Shown in pieces: positions 45,578-57,492 of a DNA stretch of 64,000 nt. The notes beneath the pieces are model-generated. The model was not told the DNA's origin, ran no database searches, and saw nothing but the letters and a program-made list of their open reading frames with translations. Every line of letters starts with the position of its first letter. Position 1 is the stretch's first letter. The translations under genes were made by a program, and so were the position numbers. Source of the stretch: Erinaceus europaeus (lineage: Eukaryota; Chordata; Mammalia; Eulipotyphla; Erinaceidae); the NCBI RefSeq assembly GCF_950295315.1, contig NC_080172.1:79007118-79071117 (forward strand), written 5' to 3'.

Positions 45578-45711
45578 TGGGGTGGGAAAAGATAGCATAA
45601 TGGTTATGCAAAGAGACTCAGGTGCCAGAGGCTCCAAAGACCCAGGTTCAATCCTCTGTACCACCATAAGCCAGAGCTGAGTAGTGTTCTGGTTAAAAAA
45701 AAAAAAAAAAA
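45578..45711 (+). mobile_element. SINE, GAGCTGAGCAGTG family
   Basis: ATAGCATAATGGTTATGCAAAGAG, B-box-like GGTTCAATCCTC, CACCATAAGCCAGAGCTGAGTAGTG, then A17. Other copies lie at 47858, 50443 and (reversed) 26025. L1 sequence begins right after the A tail. Confidence 0.8.
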
Positions 45712-45712
45712 G

Positions 45713-46691
45713 ATACTGGGTACTGTGCAGCAAACCCTGACAAAAGGACTTTTCAAACTTAACCCAATTACCAAATAATGTGATGATAACATTAACTATC
45801 CATTGTCTTTTTGACCCCTAAGAAAGCAGGAACCTCACATCTCCACTATAGGGCCTCTACTTCCCCCAGTCCTGGAACCCTTGGATAGGGCCCACTTTCC
45901 CGCATGCCTCTCCCAATCCATATCAAATAATATTGCATCTGCCGATCACAACCTAATCAACACAATGATTGCCACCACAACATGCTTCGCCTCAGACGGT
46001 GTCCAGAGACTTCACGTGTGGAATGACAACCCTTCAGCTTCATTACTCGGGTGAGACCTTTCCTTTCATGGTATACTCTGCTTCCATCTCAGGTGGTTCA
46101 CTTTCTAACAAAGTCCCAAAACCTAGATATACACCAGTTTCTGTGAGAGAGAGCATATGTTCACACGTATCCGTAAACTACTGCAAAATATATACCTGAA
46201 AGCAGAAGTACACGAGAGTTTGCAGTGAGTACCCTCCTAACACTTCCTCTCCACTATTCCAAGCTTTGGGTCCATGATTGCTCAACAATTTGTTTGGCTT
46301 TGTATGTTAACTCTCTTTTCAGTCACCAGGTTCCAGATGCCATCAGGATTCTGGCCAGGCTTCCCTGGACTGAAGACCCCACCAATGTGTCCTGGAGCTC
46401 TGCTTCCCCAGAGACCCACCCTACTAGGGAAAGAGAGAGGCAGACTGGGAGTATGGACCGATCAGTCAACGCCCGTGTTCAGCGGAGAAGCAATTACAGA
46501 AGCCAGACCTTCTACCTTCTGCAACCCACATTGACCCTGGGTCCATGCTCCCAGAGGGATAGAGAATGGGAAAGCTATCAGGGGAAGGGGTGGGATATGG
46601 AGATTGGGTGGTGGGAATTGTGTGGAGTTGTACCCCTCCTACCCTATGGTTTTGTTAATTTATCCTTTCTTAAATTAAAAAAAAAAGAGGA
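45713..46691 (+). mobile_element. 5'-truncated L1 3'UTR
   Basis: Nearly 1 kb of plus-strand L1 3'UTR of the A/B subfamily, from TACTGGGTACTGTGCAGC to CCTTTCTTAAATTAAAAAAAA. It seems to have inserted in the A tail of the SINE at 45578. The purine tract 46682-46711 follows. Confidence 0.92.
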
Positions 46692-46769
46692 GGAAGAGGA
46701 GGAGGAGTATAATAGGCCTAAATTTTACTTCACTATGATTTACTTTTATTCAATATCTTTAGAGGTTTG

Positions 46770-47405
46770 GACTATGGCTCCGGGTCCCTTGCCCCAATGG
46801 CCAGTGGAAGAGAGGGTCAGAGCAGCCCCCTGGGAGTCCTGGGGTGGCTCCGTGTAGGGAGCAAAATGCTCAGAGACAAGCAGTCAGCTCTGGGAGAGCC
46901 TCAGTGGGACAACTCGTTTATAGGGGGAGGGGGGGAATCAGGCAAATATATCCATTGCTGGGGGTGGGGGGTAGTTGAGGCAATTATTACCCAAACACAG
47001 AGCAACACAATGCATAGTCACATTTTTCCCTACAGACTATTTGATCATAAGTAAAAGGTTACCATACAAGGTTTGATCACAAACTTCACAATGTTAATTT
47101 TTCTGGAGGTAGATTGCAGGCACTTTAGGGCGGGGGGGAAGGGAGGCAGCTGAGCAATCAGGATGTTTGGGGTGGTTTTCAAGATAGCAATATACAGTAA
47201 TCTATGGTCTTTGTTTAAAAAGGGAGGAGGGGTGGCATGTGTAGAGAGGCACCATGTCTGGGGGTCCAAGTCATAAATTCCAGAGGTCAGGAGGGACCTG
47301 CCATATCTCAAACCGCAGGGGAGAGAGTCTGGGGTTGACCTGCTCAGACTCTCATGGAAACAATGCCTGGACTTCCCAGGGAGTGGGCCCAGCCCCCAAT
47401 ATAGA
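46770..47405. mobile_element. possible LTR-type sequence
   Basis: A 640-base block, G-rich and unlike its surroundings, ending near GTGGGCCCAGCCCCCAATAT. Composition suggests an LTR, but I find neither clear TG/CA ends nor a TSD. Confidence 0.3.
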
Positions 47406-47435
47406 AGTAGCTAAAATGTGGCAGGGGGTGGTAAT

Positions 47436-47655
47436 GTTAGGGCTGGGCAGTGACACACCTGGTTGAGCACAGACATTACCAAGTGCAAGAATCCTAGTTC
47501 AAGCCTTCATCCCCTCCAGTAGGGAGAAAGCTTCAGTAATGGTGACGTAAGGCTGCCAGGTGTCTTGCTTTTTCTTGACTTCTCTATCTCTCCTTCTCCC
47601 TCTCAATTTCTTTCTGTCTTATTAAATAGATAAATAAATAAATAAACAAATGGAT
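47436..47655 (+). mobile_element. tRNA-derived SINE, older subfamily
   Basis: GGGCTGGGCAGTGACACACCTGGTTGAGCACAG, ATCCTAGTTCAAGCC, CTGCCAGGTGTC, CT-rich tract, (AAAT)n tail. Same subfamily as 40205. Confidence 0.8.
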
Positions 47656-47689
47656 AAATGGATAAGAGCAAGAATCAAAGGCTAAAATT

Positions 47690-47850
47690 TTAGCAATTAA
47701 AATTTGGGGATAGAGGACCTAATGGGGGCTGTATTGTTATGTAGGAAGACTGAGAAATGTTTTGCATGTACAAACTATTGTATTTAATATTCAATGTAAA
47801 ACATTAACCGCCCCCAGTAAAGAAATTAAAATATATAAAAAAAATAAAAT
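47690..47850 (+). mobile_element. L1 3' end, L1 C subfamily
   Basis: GACTGAGAAATGTTTTGCATG, ACAAACTATTGTATTTAATATTC and AATGTAAAACATTAACC are the reverse complement of the L1 C 3' end (30060-30150); an A-rich tail follows. Confidence 0.8.
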
Positions 47851-47857
47851 AAAATAA

Positions 47858-47970
47858 AATTTGGGGAGATTTTAATGGTTTACAAAACAGGCTCTTACCT
47901 GAGACTCTGAGGTCCCAGGTTCAATCCCTGGCACCACCATAAACCAGAGGTGAGCAGTACTTTGGTATAA
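47858..47970 (+). mobile_element. SINE, GAGCTGAGCAGTG family
   Basis: GGGGAGATTTTAATGGTTTACAAA, GGTCCCAGGTTCAATCCC, CACCACCATAAACCAGAGGTGAGCAG. Confidence 0.75.
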
Positions 47971-47999
47971 ATGTGTTATTAATTAACAAATAAATTAAT

Positions 48000-49329
48000 T
48001 TTTCAGGGTTGGTGAAATAGTTCATTTGAATATAGTGTGGTACTTTGCTATGTATCCAGACAGATTTGAGCCTAGCCTCCACTTCATTGAAGGAAACTTC
48101 AAGGCTAGACTTTCTTTCACTCTCTCTGTTATTATCTTCAGGAAAAAAAAATTTTTTTTGACAAAGATGTTGTCTGGAATCAGGAGAAAGGAAACTCTTG
48201 AGAGGAAACTCCAAGTTGGTCTTGAGTGTGAGAGTGAGAACCCCTTAAAGCTTGCTAAAATCTTCACTGTAGGCCCCATCTCCAAAACTTCTGATTCAAT
48301 TGGTCTGTGATGGGATTAGGGATATGGAATTTTTGTTTTTATAATGTGACTCTAAGTATTACTGGTGTGTGTCACCTGCCACCCACTCTTTTAGAAACAC
48401 TCCTGCTAGCATCAGCTCTGGTGTTTTGAGATCCCTGAATTGTCTGACAACTACTGATGCAACCATTGAAGAAACCAAATGAAATTAGGGGCTACTATAA
48501 TCAAACCAATAATAGTCCTTTTTTTTCTTGTTTTCTGTTAAGTGAAGTAACAATGCATTATTACATTATGTAACTTTCAAGTGAGCACCACTAAAATTCA
48601 ACTTCATTTAATTCACCACTGAACCAGTAAAAAGATATTAAGCAAGCAAGAAAAAAAAAATTGTGTGTGCCTCTTCCAACTAGTTAAACTTCATGTCAGC
48701 AATGAGGTAGCCGCAATGGCATCAAAAATCCTCAGGTAGACTTAATTTGTCTCAAAATACTGCTAGATCTTTAGGGGGAAGTCTTATAAGTAATTAAAGA
48801 AAAATCCCTCCCTTTGCATATTTTATTTCAAAAGTTGTTACTAGGTGTTATCATGAGTCAATAGATCTTAACCAGGAAAAGGAATTTTTACTCCCTCCTT
48901 TAGTTGAAGTGCTACCCAGTTTTCTGTACAGGGGTTTGACTGCAGACAGTAAGTGAAGATCTTTTCTGTTTATATACATCACTGCATATGCCACACCAAC
49001 AGTGGGTCCCTAGACTATCAACACAGAAGAGGAATCCCACCTTCATAAAAGGGATGAAAGCACCGAGACTATCAAAATATGTCTCAGCATTGTTTCAGAC
49101 AGTCAGTGAGAGGGAGTAAAATTTGAAGAAAAAAAAAAGAAAGAAAAAATTCTGACTGGTCTTGGTCTCTAGGTACCCTTTTCAATATGATCAAAACATC
49201 AAAGCATTTACTCTTGAGCAAAGAAGAAGGAAATCTCTAATTTTGACAGATCTATCTATTAATAATAATAATTAGTGAGCACTGAACTCTCCAGAGGAGC
49301 TAAGTTACTTCTAGTTATCACTTAGTGCT
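48000..49329. other. no recognised feature
   Basis: 48005-48280 may include an old SINE (GGGTTGGTGAAATAGTTCATTTG, AGCCTAGCC). The rest is unique-looking; short frames only. Confidence 0.35.
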
Positions 49330-49530
49330 TTAAACACCAAGATTTTAGCACCAGGCAGCTCAAGGTTGAGGCCTACTATACCCTTTATTATATGTATGAT
49401 TTGGAGACTGTCATTTACTTCTCTGAAGGTCAAGGTTTTTTATCAGTTAACTAAGGATAATAATAGAGCCCAGATAATAGTGTTGTTATGGAGAGTAAAT
49501 GAAAAGTCTGATAGGTTGTCTGGTGCAGAA
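49330..49530 (+). repeat. MIR-type ancient repeat
   Basis: TTTGGAGACTGTCATTTACTTCTCTGAAGG, CTAAGGATAATAATAG and TGTTGTTATGGAGAGTAAATGA follow the MIR 3' half. Confidence 0.6.
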
Positions 49531-49811
49531 AGAATTTTTTTATGTCAGTTATTTTCACTCCCCTACAAATCCATGAGAGTAGGAACTGGTTTACAATCAG
49601 AGCCTCAATCCTAATACAGATCCTGGTATATATTTTATATTCTATTAATGATTTTGAAATAATATGAAAGAGCAAAGAATGTAGAGAGGGAATGAATGAC
49701 AGACTGTAGATGATAAAAAAAAAAAAAATCTAATCCCAAAACAAAGAATGGGAAGTTTTCAGAGGCTGTATGTTGATCTAGAATGCAATAATATGTAAAA
49801 TACACAAATTT

Positions 49812-50108
49812 ATTTATTTATTTATTTTTGCCACTGGGGTTATCACTGGGGCGTGTGCCAGCACTACCAATCCATTGCTCTCAATGGTCATTTTTTCCTT
49901 TTTTTTTTCTTTCTACTTTTATTTGACAGGAAAGAGAGAAATTGAGAAGGGAGGAGAAGATAAAGAGGGAGAGAGAGAGATAGACACCTGCAGACCTGCT
50001 TCACCACTCATGAAGCAGACCCCCTGCAGGTGCGGAGCTGAGGCTAGAACCTGAGTCCTTGTGCATGGTGATATGTGCACTTAACTGACTGTACCACTGT
50101 CCAACCCC
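49812..50108 (-). mobile_element. tRNA-derived SINE, long form
   Basis: (TTTA)n tail, 3' module (ACTGGGGTTATCACTGGGGC), GACACCTGCAGACCTGCTTCACC, head end CCACTGTCCAACCCCC. Confidence 0.88.
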
Positions 50109-50442
50109 CAAATTCACTGCTTTTACAAGCAGATGATCAAGTGTCATTAGGTGGCATTGGTATCTCATCATGTCTTCCAGGGTAACTACAGCAAAAGAAG
50201 AGATAACAGGATTTCCAATCCTCAGCTTGCAAGTGACACACAACACCTCTACTTATATTGAATGACTACAACTAATAATACTTCCCAGATGTAAAGCCAG
50301 TAGGGAATAGAATGTGCCAGATGACAAAAGAAAAATGAGACCCACAGAGAAGCACTTAGCAGTCTCTATAATGCCATGCATCCTGATATCAAAGTTTAAG
50401 AAAAGTCACTTGTCAAAAGATGTATAAAATTATATATACTGA

Positions 50443-50600
50443 TGCCAAGCAGATAGCACAGAGGATTAAAAAACATATTTTTCATGCATGAGGCTCAGTG
50501 ATCCCAGACTCAACCCCAACAGGACCATAAACCAGAGTTGAGCAGTATTCCAGTAAAAGAAAGGACAGGATGCGAGGAAGAAAGGAAGGAAGGGGAGAAA
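50443..50600 (+). mobile_element. SINE, GAGCTGAGCAGTG family
   Basis: CCAAGCAGATAGCACAGAGGATTAAAAAACA, CAGACTCAACCCC, ACCATAAACCAGAGTTGAGCAGTATTCC, A/G-rich tail. Confidence 0.7.
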
Positions 50601-50654
50601 AAGAAGGAATATAGATATGAAAAGAATCAACAAAAATAGTTATACTAAATTATT

Positions 50655-50838
50655 TTTGTTTCAAATATATATTTATTTATTTTTGGATAGAGCAGAAAGA
50701 AATTAAGAGTGAGCAAAAAAAAAGACAGAGAGAGATACTACAGCACTGCTTCATTGCTTATGTGGGTCAGGAACTTGAACTTGTGTCCTCACACATGGTA
50801 ACATGTGCAATCTATGAAGTGTGCCACTGCCTAGCCCC
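50655..50838 (-). mobile_element. old SINE, second family
   Basis: TATTTATTTTTGGATAGAGCAGAAAG, ATACTACAGCACTGCTTCATTGC, GTGCCACTGCCTAGCCCC. Confidence 0.65.
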
Positions 50839-50854
50839 TAGTTTTTTGGGTTTG

Positions 50855-51162
50855 TTTTGCTTTGTTTGCCTCCAGGGTTATCACTGGGGCTAGATGCCTG
50901 CACTACATATCCACTGCTCCTGGAGGCCATTTTTTCCATTTTGTTGCTGTAGTTGTTATTATTGCTATTGTTGTTGTTGGATTAGACAGATAGAAATTGA
51001 GAGAGGAGGGGAAGACAGAGAGAGGGAGAGAAAAATAGAGACCTGAAAACCTGCTCCACAGCTTGTGAAATGACCCCTCTGCAGGTGAGGAGCAAGGGGC
51101 TCCAGCCAGGACCCTTGCACAGGTCCTTGCACTTCGTACTATCTGCGCTTAACCTGGTGCAC
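50855..51162 (-). mobile_element. tRNA-derived SINE, long form, split by an LTR
   Basis: Reverse-oriented SINE with 3' module (GCCTCCAGGGTTATCACTGG ... CCTGGAGGCC). It reads through to CTTAACCTGGTGCAC, is interrupted by the LTR at 51163-51488, and its last bases of the head (CACCTCCTGGCCCCC) follow at 51495-51509. Confidence 0.88.
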
Positions 51163-51488
51163 TGTTGGTCTGCTTCTAAATTCTGCTTCTAAGACCCCTT
51201 CTGTTTCATTGGTTTAATCCCCCTGCTTAACACTGTATTCTATTTACAAAACCACTGTTAACTAAGCACCACCCTGCCTCCAGGGCATTGGTTTAATCCT
51301 CACTGTTTTGCATGCTTTTTCCTTCTCCCCACCCCCTATCCTACGCACATCCTCTTCAGACCTGACACTTCTGCTTCCAGATATATAAGGACAGGATTGT
51401 GATTAGAGATAGCTTAGATTGCACTGCATTCCACATGAATAAAGACTGAACTGCATCTCTCTCTCCCGCCCGCGAAGCTAGCCTGGTA
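51163..51488 (+). mobile_element. solo LTR (endogenous retrovirus) inside a SINE
   Basis: Starts TGTTGG, ends CCTGGTA, and is flanked by the 6-bp direct repeat GTGCAC (51157-51162, 51489-51494), a typical ERV TSD. A TATA-like ATATATAAGG (51381) and polyadenylation signal AATAAA (51438) lie in promoter-like order. Related to the LTR at 58175 (CTCCAGGGCATTGGT, CATGAATAAAGA, GAAGCTAGCCTGG). No internal retroviral sequence, so it is a recombined solo LTR. Confidence 0.8.
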
Positions 51489-51773
51489 GTGCACCACCTC
51501 CTGGCCCCCAGGTTTTTTTTCATAACCTTATGGTATAGTTATTTGTTGTCATGTATGCTCAGGTGCATAGGAGAGGTCTCACTGAAGTACAATATATTTT
51601 GAGCTGAAGTAAGCATATCTCTTTCTATAACTTTTACTCTGTTGCTTTTACAGACACAGGCAAATATAAACTATAACATAAATAAATCCACCTTCTTTTA
51701 GTTTGCCTTACATAATAATCCTCTCCATTCACATTAATCTAAGCCCTAGAAGGTGAAAGAGAGATACAAATGT

Positions 51774-52441
51774 CTGTTGATACCTAATATTTCCAGGTTC
51801 CTCGGGGGAATGGGCTAGCCCATTGGCCCCCAGAAACAGGCAGAGAGCGGGGGACCTCGGGCCAGCAATGGCAGGAGTGAGCTCACTGAGTGGTCTTCCA
51901 ACACACTGTGGCAGCGGAAGGAGCAGTAAACCACCCAGGGCACCGTGGCAGTGGACAGGGCACTTTATTGTTTTGGTTACAAGATTAAATGGGTAGCTGT
52001 GTGGAGAAGGCAGCCCAGCCAACCAATGAGACTAACATCTCCTTTTAAGGAAAGAGAGAACAAGCAAGGGAAAGGGTATAGAAAGTGATGTCGGAATGGG
52101 GAAATAGAAACTTAAAGAAGGCAAACCCTGCCAGAGGAGGGAGGGAGGAGGTGTTCTGTGGAGACTGATAGGTGGGTTGGAATTCCCCTGCATACTCCTG
52201 CAGGTCTTGCTCAATCACAACAGCTGACATGCCAAGGGGAAACTAACAGACAAGCTTCCAGGGGGTTAACCGTCCATCCTCAGCCACGCATAAGACCCAC
52301 ATAACATTTGCTGAGAGATAGCAGCATATTAGGAATGGATGTTTCTGACATATTATGTGCTCTGAAAAAGCCTTCGTTCTTATTGACAATACACGGAAAC
52401 TTTGGCACTGAATAGCCAACTGACGTGGGATCAAGCCAACA
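51774..52441 (-). mobile_element. probable solo LTR
   Basis: On the minus strand it begins TGTTGGCTTGATCC and ends GGTATCAACA. It contains a TATA-like CTTAAAAGG (complement near 52034) and AATAAAGTGCCCTGTCC (complement near 51968) in LTR order. It is GC-rich against AT-rich surroundings. No matching TSD was found, so the boundaries are tentative. Confidence 0.5.
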
Positions 52442-52480
52442 TCACCAAAGACAACTAAATTAATACAAAGTTATTTCTTC

Positions 52481-52840
52481 GGGGGTCGGGTGGTAGCCAG
52501 CAGGTTAAGCACACATGGTGCAAAGTGCAAGGACCAGCATAATGATCCAGGTTTGAGCCCTGGCTCCCCACCTGCGGGGGGGGGGGGGTCGCTTCATGAG
52601 CAGTGAGGCAGGTCTTCAGGTGTCTATCTTTCTCTACCCCTCTGTTTTCCCCTCCTCTCTCTCTTTCTCTCTGTCCTATCAAACAACAACGACAGAAATA
52701 ACAGCAATAGTAATAACCACAAAAAAATAACAAACAACAAGGGCAACAAAACGGAAAAAAAATGGCCTCCAGGTGCAGTGGATTCTTAATGCAGGCACTG
52801 AGCCCCAGCTATAACCCTGGAGGCAAAAAAGGAAAAAAAC
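52481..52840 (+). mobile_element. tRNA-derived SINE, long form
   Basis: GGGGGTCGGGTGGTAGCC head, GCAGGTCTTCAGGTGTC, CT tract, ACAACAAGGGCAAC, 3' module GGCCTCCAGG ... CCTGGAGGC, A-rich tail. It contains a run of 13 G (52576-52588) where the consensus has CAGGGGAG. Confidence 0.92.
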
Positions 52841-55800
52841 CCTATAATGTGTGCACTAAACAGGGAAAATTTAAAAAAATATCTTACTTCTTCTGGTGAT
52901 ATAAATTCAATAAAGATAGCTATTAAATTCATTCATAGAACTTCATCAATATTTAAATTTGACCAGAATAAGTCACAGGTAATCTGGTCACAGTCCAAAA
53001 CTACAACATAACTTTAGTTTGTATGATTTTTGGAGTAGAACTAGTTCTTTCTATTGTTCATACATTTCTGAGAAAACTATTAGGATATAAATGTCTTAGA
53101 ATTAATGCACTTTAGTCTAACTCCATCCTAAGTGTTCATTCTAGCTTCATTTGGTGAACAACCATTTCCAAAATCTCAGTAACTTAGAGCAAACAACATT
53201 TTTACTTTGGTGGTTGAGGGTCAGCCATTGTGGATTGGTTTGACTTTTTTTTTCTGAACCAATTAGATCAGGATCAGGCTTATAGTTCAAGTTAGGAGCA
53301 GTTCTTTGTTGAGACATGCTATTCTCACAGCAAAGAGAAAAGCAAGGGTGCTGTGCACAATGCACAGTGTTCCTTAAATCTCCTGCTCAGATGTAGTATA
53401 CATCATGTCCACTCATAAACTACTGGCTAAAGCCAGTCATACAGCCAAGGGATAGAGATGTTTATTCCCCTTCATTGAGCACACAGAAAGGTACATACCT
53501 CACCCTCAGGTGGGAATGTATAATCCTCTTGTAAGAAGAGTGCATATTCGAGAACAATATAATCTACCATGGTAAGTAACCAATATGAAATCTTTTTCAT
53601 CTTAATATCCCTAGGGCCTAGCACAGGTGTCCAATGAATATTTATTAAATTGCATTGAATATTCATTGTATTGAATGAATATATCATTTCAGTGCAAGTC
53701 AGTCCTCTGAAAGAAAGCATTTTATTGTTATATCTATCACCTCTATTATCATCAAATGATATTTTTAATTATAATGTATGCCCAGTACATATCTGAGCAT
53801 TCTACAAGTGACAATAGATTTTATCGATTACCTTGAGTAGTTTAGCAATCTGAAAGAGAAAAAAGGTAGAAAAATAATTCTGAGAAAAGACATTAGCATA
53901 CATACTCGTTATTAACATAGAAACTGACAATTTTCTTTTTGAAAATAGTGGTGATGAAGCCAATCAAACACTGAAGGAATTCAAACTTGTTTATCAGAAT
54001 TATCTTGGGAATTAAGATTTAACTTATAATTTAAAATCTACTAGGAACACTTTTGGAGTGGTAACAGTAGAAATAATAAGGATATATGAACAATTATATT
54101 CTGAGGACTTAGAAACTGTTTTCTTGGACCTGTTAATGTTGAAGGCAGTCAGTAAAATTTTTACAAGGTTGATGCACAAAATGAAGATTGAGTGTTCAGC
54201 CAGAATGAGCTCAGAATACAATTAAAATTGGGGGTGCATTTGGAAAATGGTTGGTTATGCTGTCTTGGGATAAAAGCACAAGCAAAATAAAATTCTGCCA
54301 GCCCCCTCTTAGGGATCTGCATATACAGGCTATGGTACAGCACACTTTATCACAGAAATCACTCGTTTTAATTTGCATCCATTTCAGAAGTTGGTCACGG
54401 GCAAATTCACACATCCAGAAACTGGCTTTTCCTCAAAGATACCAGTATACTACACATTACATTACAAGAATCCTGACTAATACCTTTATCCTCTAAAACA
54501 ATGCAATCCCTCCCTAATTGTAACTGGAAATTGTACCAAAGTTATCATTTGTGCTCAGTGAGTTTGTGAATAAATTCATTATGCTGTTGAAATCCCAGCA
54601 TTTCTTATCTCCTGCCACTTTGAAGACTCTGGTTATATTACTAGCACTGCCCTGTTAGCTGCCAGCTGCTGGAGCTGGAGGCAGCTAAGAAGTGAATTCT
54701 TAAGTTGAGAAATTCCTCCTTTAGGAAACTCAGTTTTTGACTTGCAAACATGACCCAGGAACCCAACGGAGCTATCAGGAGAACCACCTGAATCATCGAT
54801 CCATCAAACTATTATAAAAGTCTATGTCTTCTCAAGAACAGATCAGAGTCAGGCTTAAACAAAATGCTGCCAGTAGTGGTAACCCTGTTTTCTGAGTAGA
54901 CAAGACTAAGAGACCAGTTGTACCTTCGTTGAAGGAAAACTTGTACAAATACCAATCTGAAAATAGTAGCCAGTAAAGCCAAGTGAGCTCTTTGCTTTGA
55001 AATCCTTTCCTAAATATATCTGTCTTATGCATTTAAAGTTTGATGTTACCTTTGAGGGAATAAGCCAGCATTGCTGATTAAAAGAATATTTATTTTCTTA
55101 CAATGCCACATAAGCCGCATACATTTGCCTGCTGCCAAACTATAATTAATTTCCTAGTGTGCACTGCCTGTCTCCAAATGTGTATGGAGCCACCTCGTAT
55201 TTCTCATTAAAATGGATCCTGAAGGCACTTTGTTATTGTTTAGTCTCAGGGAAAAAAAAATGTATTGACAGGAGTTTTCTTTTTCTATCAACATCATTGT
55301 TTTATAAATGTTAGGTATAAGAGATTTTTTTTGCATATCTTTGAAGTATTCCTTATCAATAATTCATTCAGAATCACAAAGAAATAAAATAGCTGGGTGG
55401 TCGAAACTGTAGCAATGTTAGGGAAATCACATCTGCTTTTAAATCATATTACTGAGATAAAGCTTCATTGAAGTCACAGTAACATCCACAAGTCCATGAG
55501 CTTCCCTTTGTGCTCAATTCAGATACTCATTTTAGTTTAGTATTGAGATGTTTTAACAGCATTCCAGATGACAGCATCAGGGTGTGGGAATTCACATATT
55601 TACTTATATTATTTAGATGTCTTCTAAAAAAAAACCAGAGCATGTGTGCAGTCATCAGCCTTTGCCTTGTGTCATGGATAATTATCTTTTGATACTGAAA
55701 TTTTGTTTATCCTATGTTTATACTATGCCCACCAAAAAGGGATTATTCCTTTTCAGTGATGATTAATGCAGACCGGTCTGTTGCTAGCACTACATAAATG

Positions 55801-56872
55801 TTAAATAACAGGCAATATCACTTTTGTAATGAGTAACATCTACTTAGCAAAAGAATATAATTCAATCTTGTAACACATTTGTCAAAAACATCTTCTACAG
55901 AATTCATATAAAAGTCAGACTGTCCATTTTACTTTTTAGTGTCTTATAAAAGACCAAGCTTGTTAATGATTCCAACAATAGGTTAAAGAAAAACAGCCAT
56001 TAGCTCTTTTGCTAAAACAATCTTCCACTCTCTTCACTGATTTGAAAAGTTAATAATGCAAATGGTTATCTCATAGCATTGAGCTTTTAAGTTGAAGAAC
56101 CTTTTTCTTAGAGTATAAAATAACAATAAAATGTTAGAGTACATATAAAAATTAAAAAATGCATTTTCTTGGCATTATTAGACATCTTGGAGACCTTGAA
56201 GTTAATCTTGTTTTAAAAAATATAAATGAAGTAAAATGTTAGTGAAGGAGTTCTGCTTATAAACATACATCTGAAAAATCTCTTTTTCTTTTATTGTCAC
56301 CAGAACTTCACTTCAGGTTAATAATATTTAATATTTAATATTTTAATGGATAAAGGGAAAAATCCCACAGCACCAAGTCTTCCTCTAATTCAGTGGGGTC
56401 CAGGAGGCTAAAACCTATAGCATGTTCATGACAAAGCAGGAGCACTATCCACATGAGCTATTTTTGTAGCAAAAAAATTATCTCTTGACATACTAAGAAA
56501 ACTATCCAAATGTCCTCTGAGGGTAATATAAACACCCTTCAGTGACTGCTTTTGAATCAAAAGCAATACCATGTTATACAGTATAAAAAGCATCTTGATT
56601 ATCACTTCATCCTCTCAACCACAACAAAACACAACATTGTACAAAGCTATGTGTTGAATATAAATAAGCAATAATTTATCATCATTTTTCTTTGCCCTCC
56701 ACAAAATATTTCAGTTTTTTTTTACTTTGTGCAAGTATTCATCACATCTAGTTCATTTATTCAAACTTAGTAGTGAAATTATATTTTGAAAAATTTAGAA
56801 AGTGACTGCATGGTGAGTGTGGAAATAATCTTATAAACACTATTAATTGTGATCTATTTTAAAGTTAAGATA
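52841..56872. other. long repeat-poor stretch, nothing assigned
   Basis: About 4 kb without young transposons. 54660-54800 and 55400-55560 have more balanced composition, but I see no exon, RNA gene or known repeat. Confidence 0.4.
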
Positions 56873-56920
56873 ACACCTTACTCTTGTGAGAATGTCATAC
56901 ATCAAAAATGATAGTAACAG

Positions 56921-57209
56921 GGAGTCTGGCGGTTGCACTGTGGGTTAAGCACATGGGGTGCAAAGCACAAGGACAGGCTTAAGGATCCCGGTTCGAGCCC
57001 TGGTTCCCCACCTGCAGGAGAGTCGCTTCACAGGCGGTGAAGCAGGTCTGCAGGTGTCTATTTTTCTCTCTCCCTCTCTGTCTTCCCTTTCTCTCTCCAT
57101 TTCTCTCTGTCCTATCTAACAATGACAACATCATCAATAATAACTACAACAACAATGAAAAACAACAAGGGCAACAAAAGGGAAAATATATATAAAAAAT
57201 AGAAATTAA
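56921..57209 (+). mobile_element. tRNA-derived SINE, short form
   Basis: GGAGTCTGGCGGTTGCACTGTGGG head, B-box GGTTCGAGCCCTGG, GGCGGTGAAGCAGGTCTGCAGG, CT tract, ACAACAAGGGCAAC tail. Perfect 17-bp TSD AAAAATGATAGTAACAG at 56904-56920 and 57210-57226. Confidence 0.94.
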
Positions 57210-57357
57210 AAAAATGATAGTAACAGTAAATGCTAGCGAGATTGTGGGAGCAAAGGAAGCATCCTGCACTGTAAATTGGTCCATTCCCTGGAGAACTCTC
57301 AGGAGGCTAGAAATGGACCTACCGTATGATCTTATAATTCCTTTCCTGGGGATATAT

Positions 57358-57492
57358 ATTTTTTTTCTTATTTATTTAAGAAAGGAGACATTAACAAAAT
57401 CATAGGATGGGGGGGTACAACTCCACACAATTCCTACCACCTAATCTTCATAGCCCATCCCCTCCCCAATAGCTTTCCCATTCTCTATCTCT
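57358..57492 (-). mobile_element. 5'-truncated L1 3' end inside an L1
   Basis: About 135 bases of A/B-type L1 end (GGTACAACTCCACACAATTCC) with T-rich tail. TSD TGGGGATATAT (57347-57357) and TGGGGATAGAT (57493-57503), one mismatch. Orientation is opposite to the host L1. Confidence 0.88.

Noticed and set aside
46225..46857. 210-codon open frame
   Set aside because: Most of it lies in the L1 3'UTR copy at 45713-46691, which is non-coding; similar frames recur in other copies (e.g. 63158-63430).
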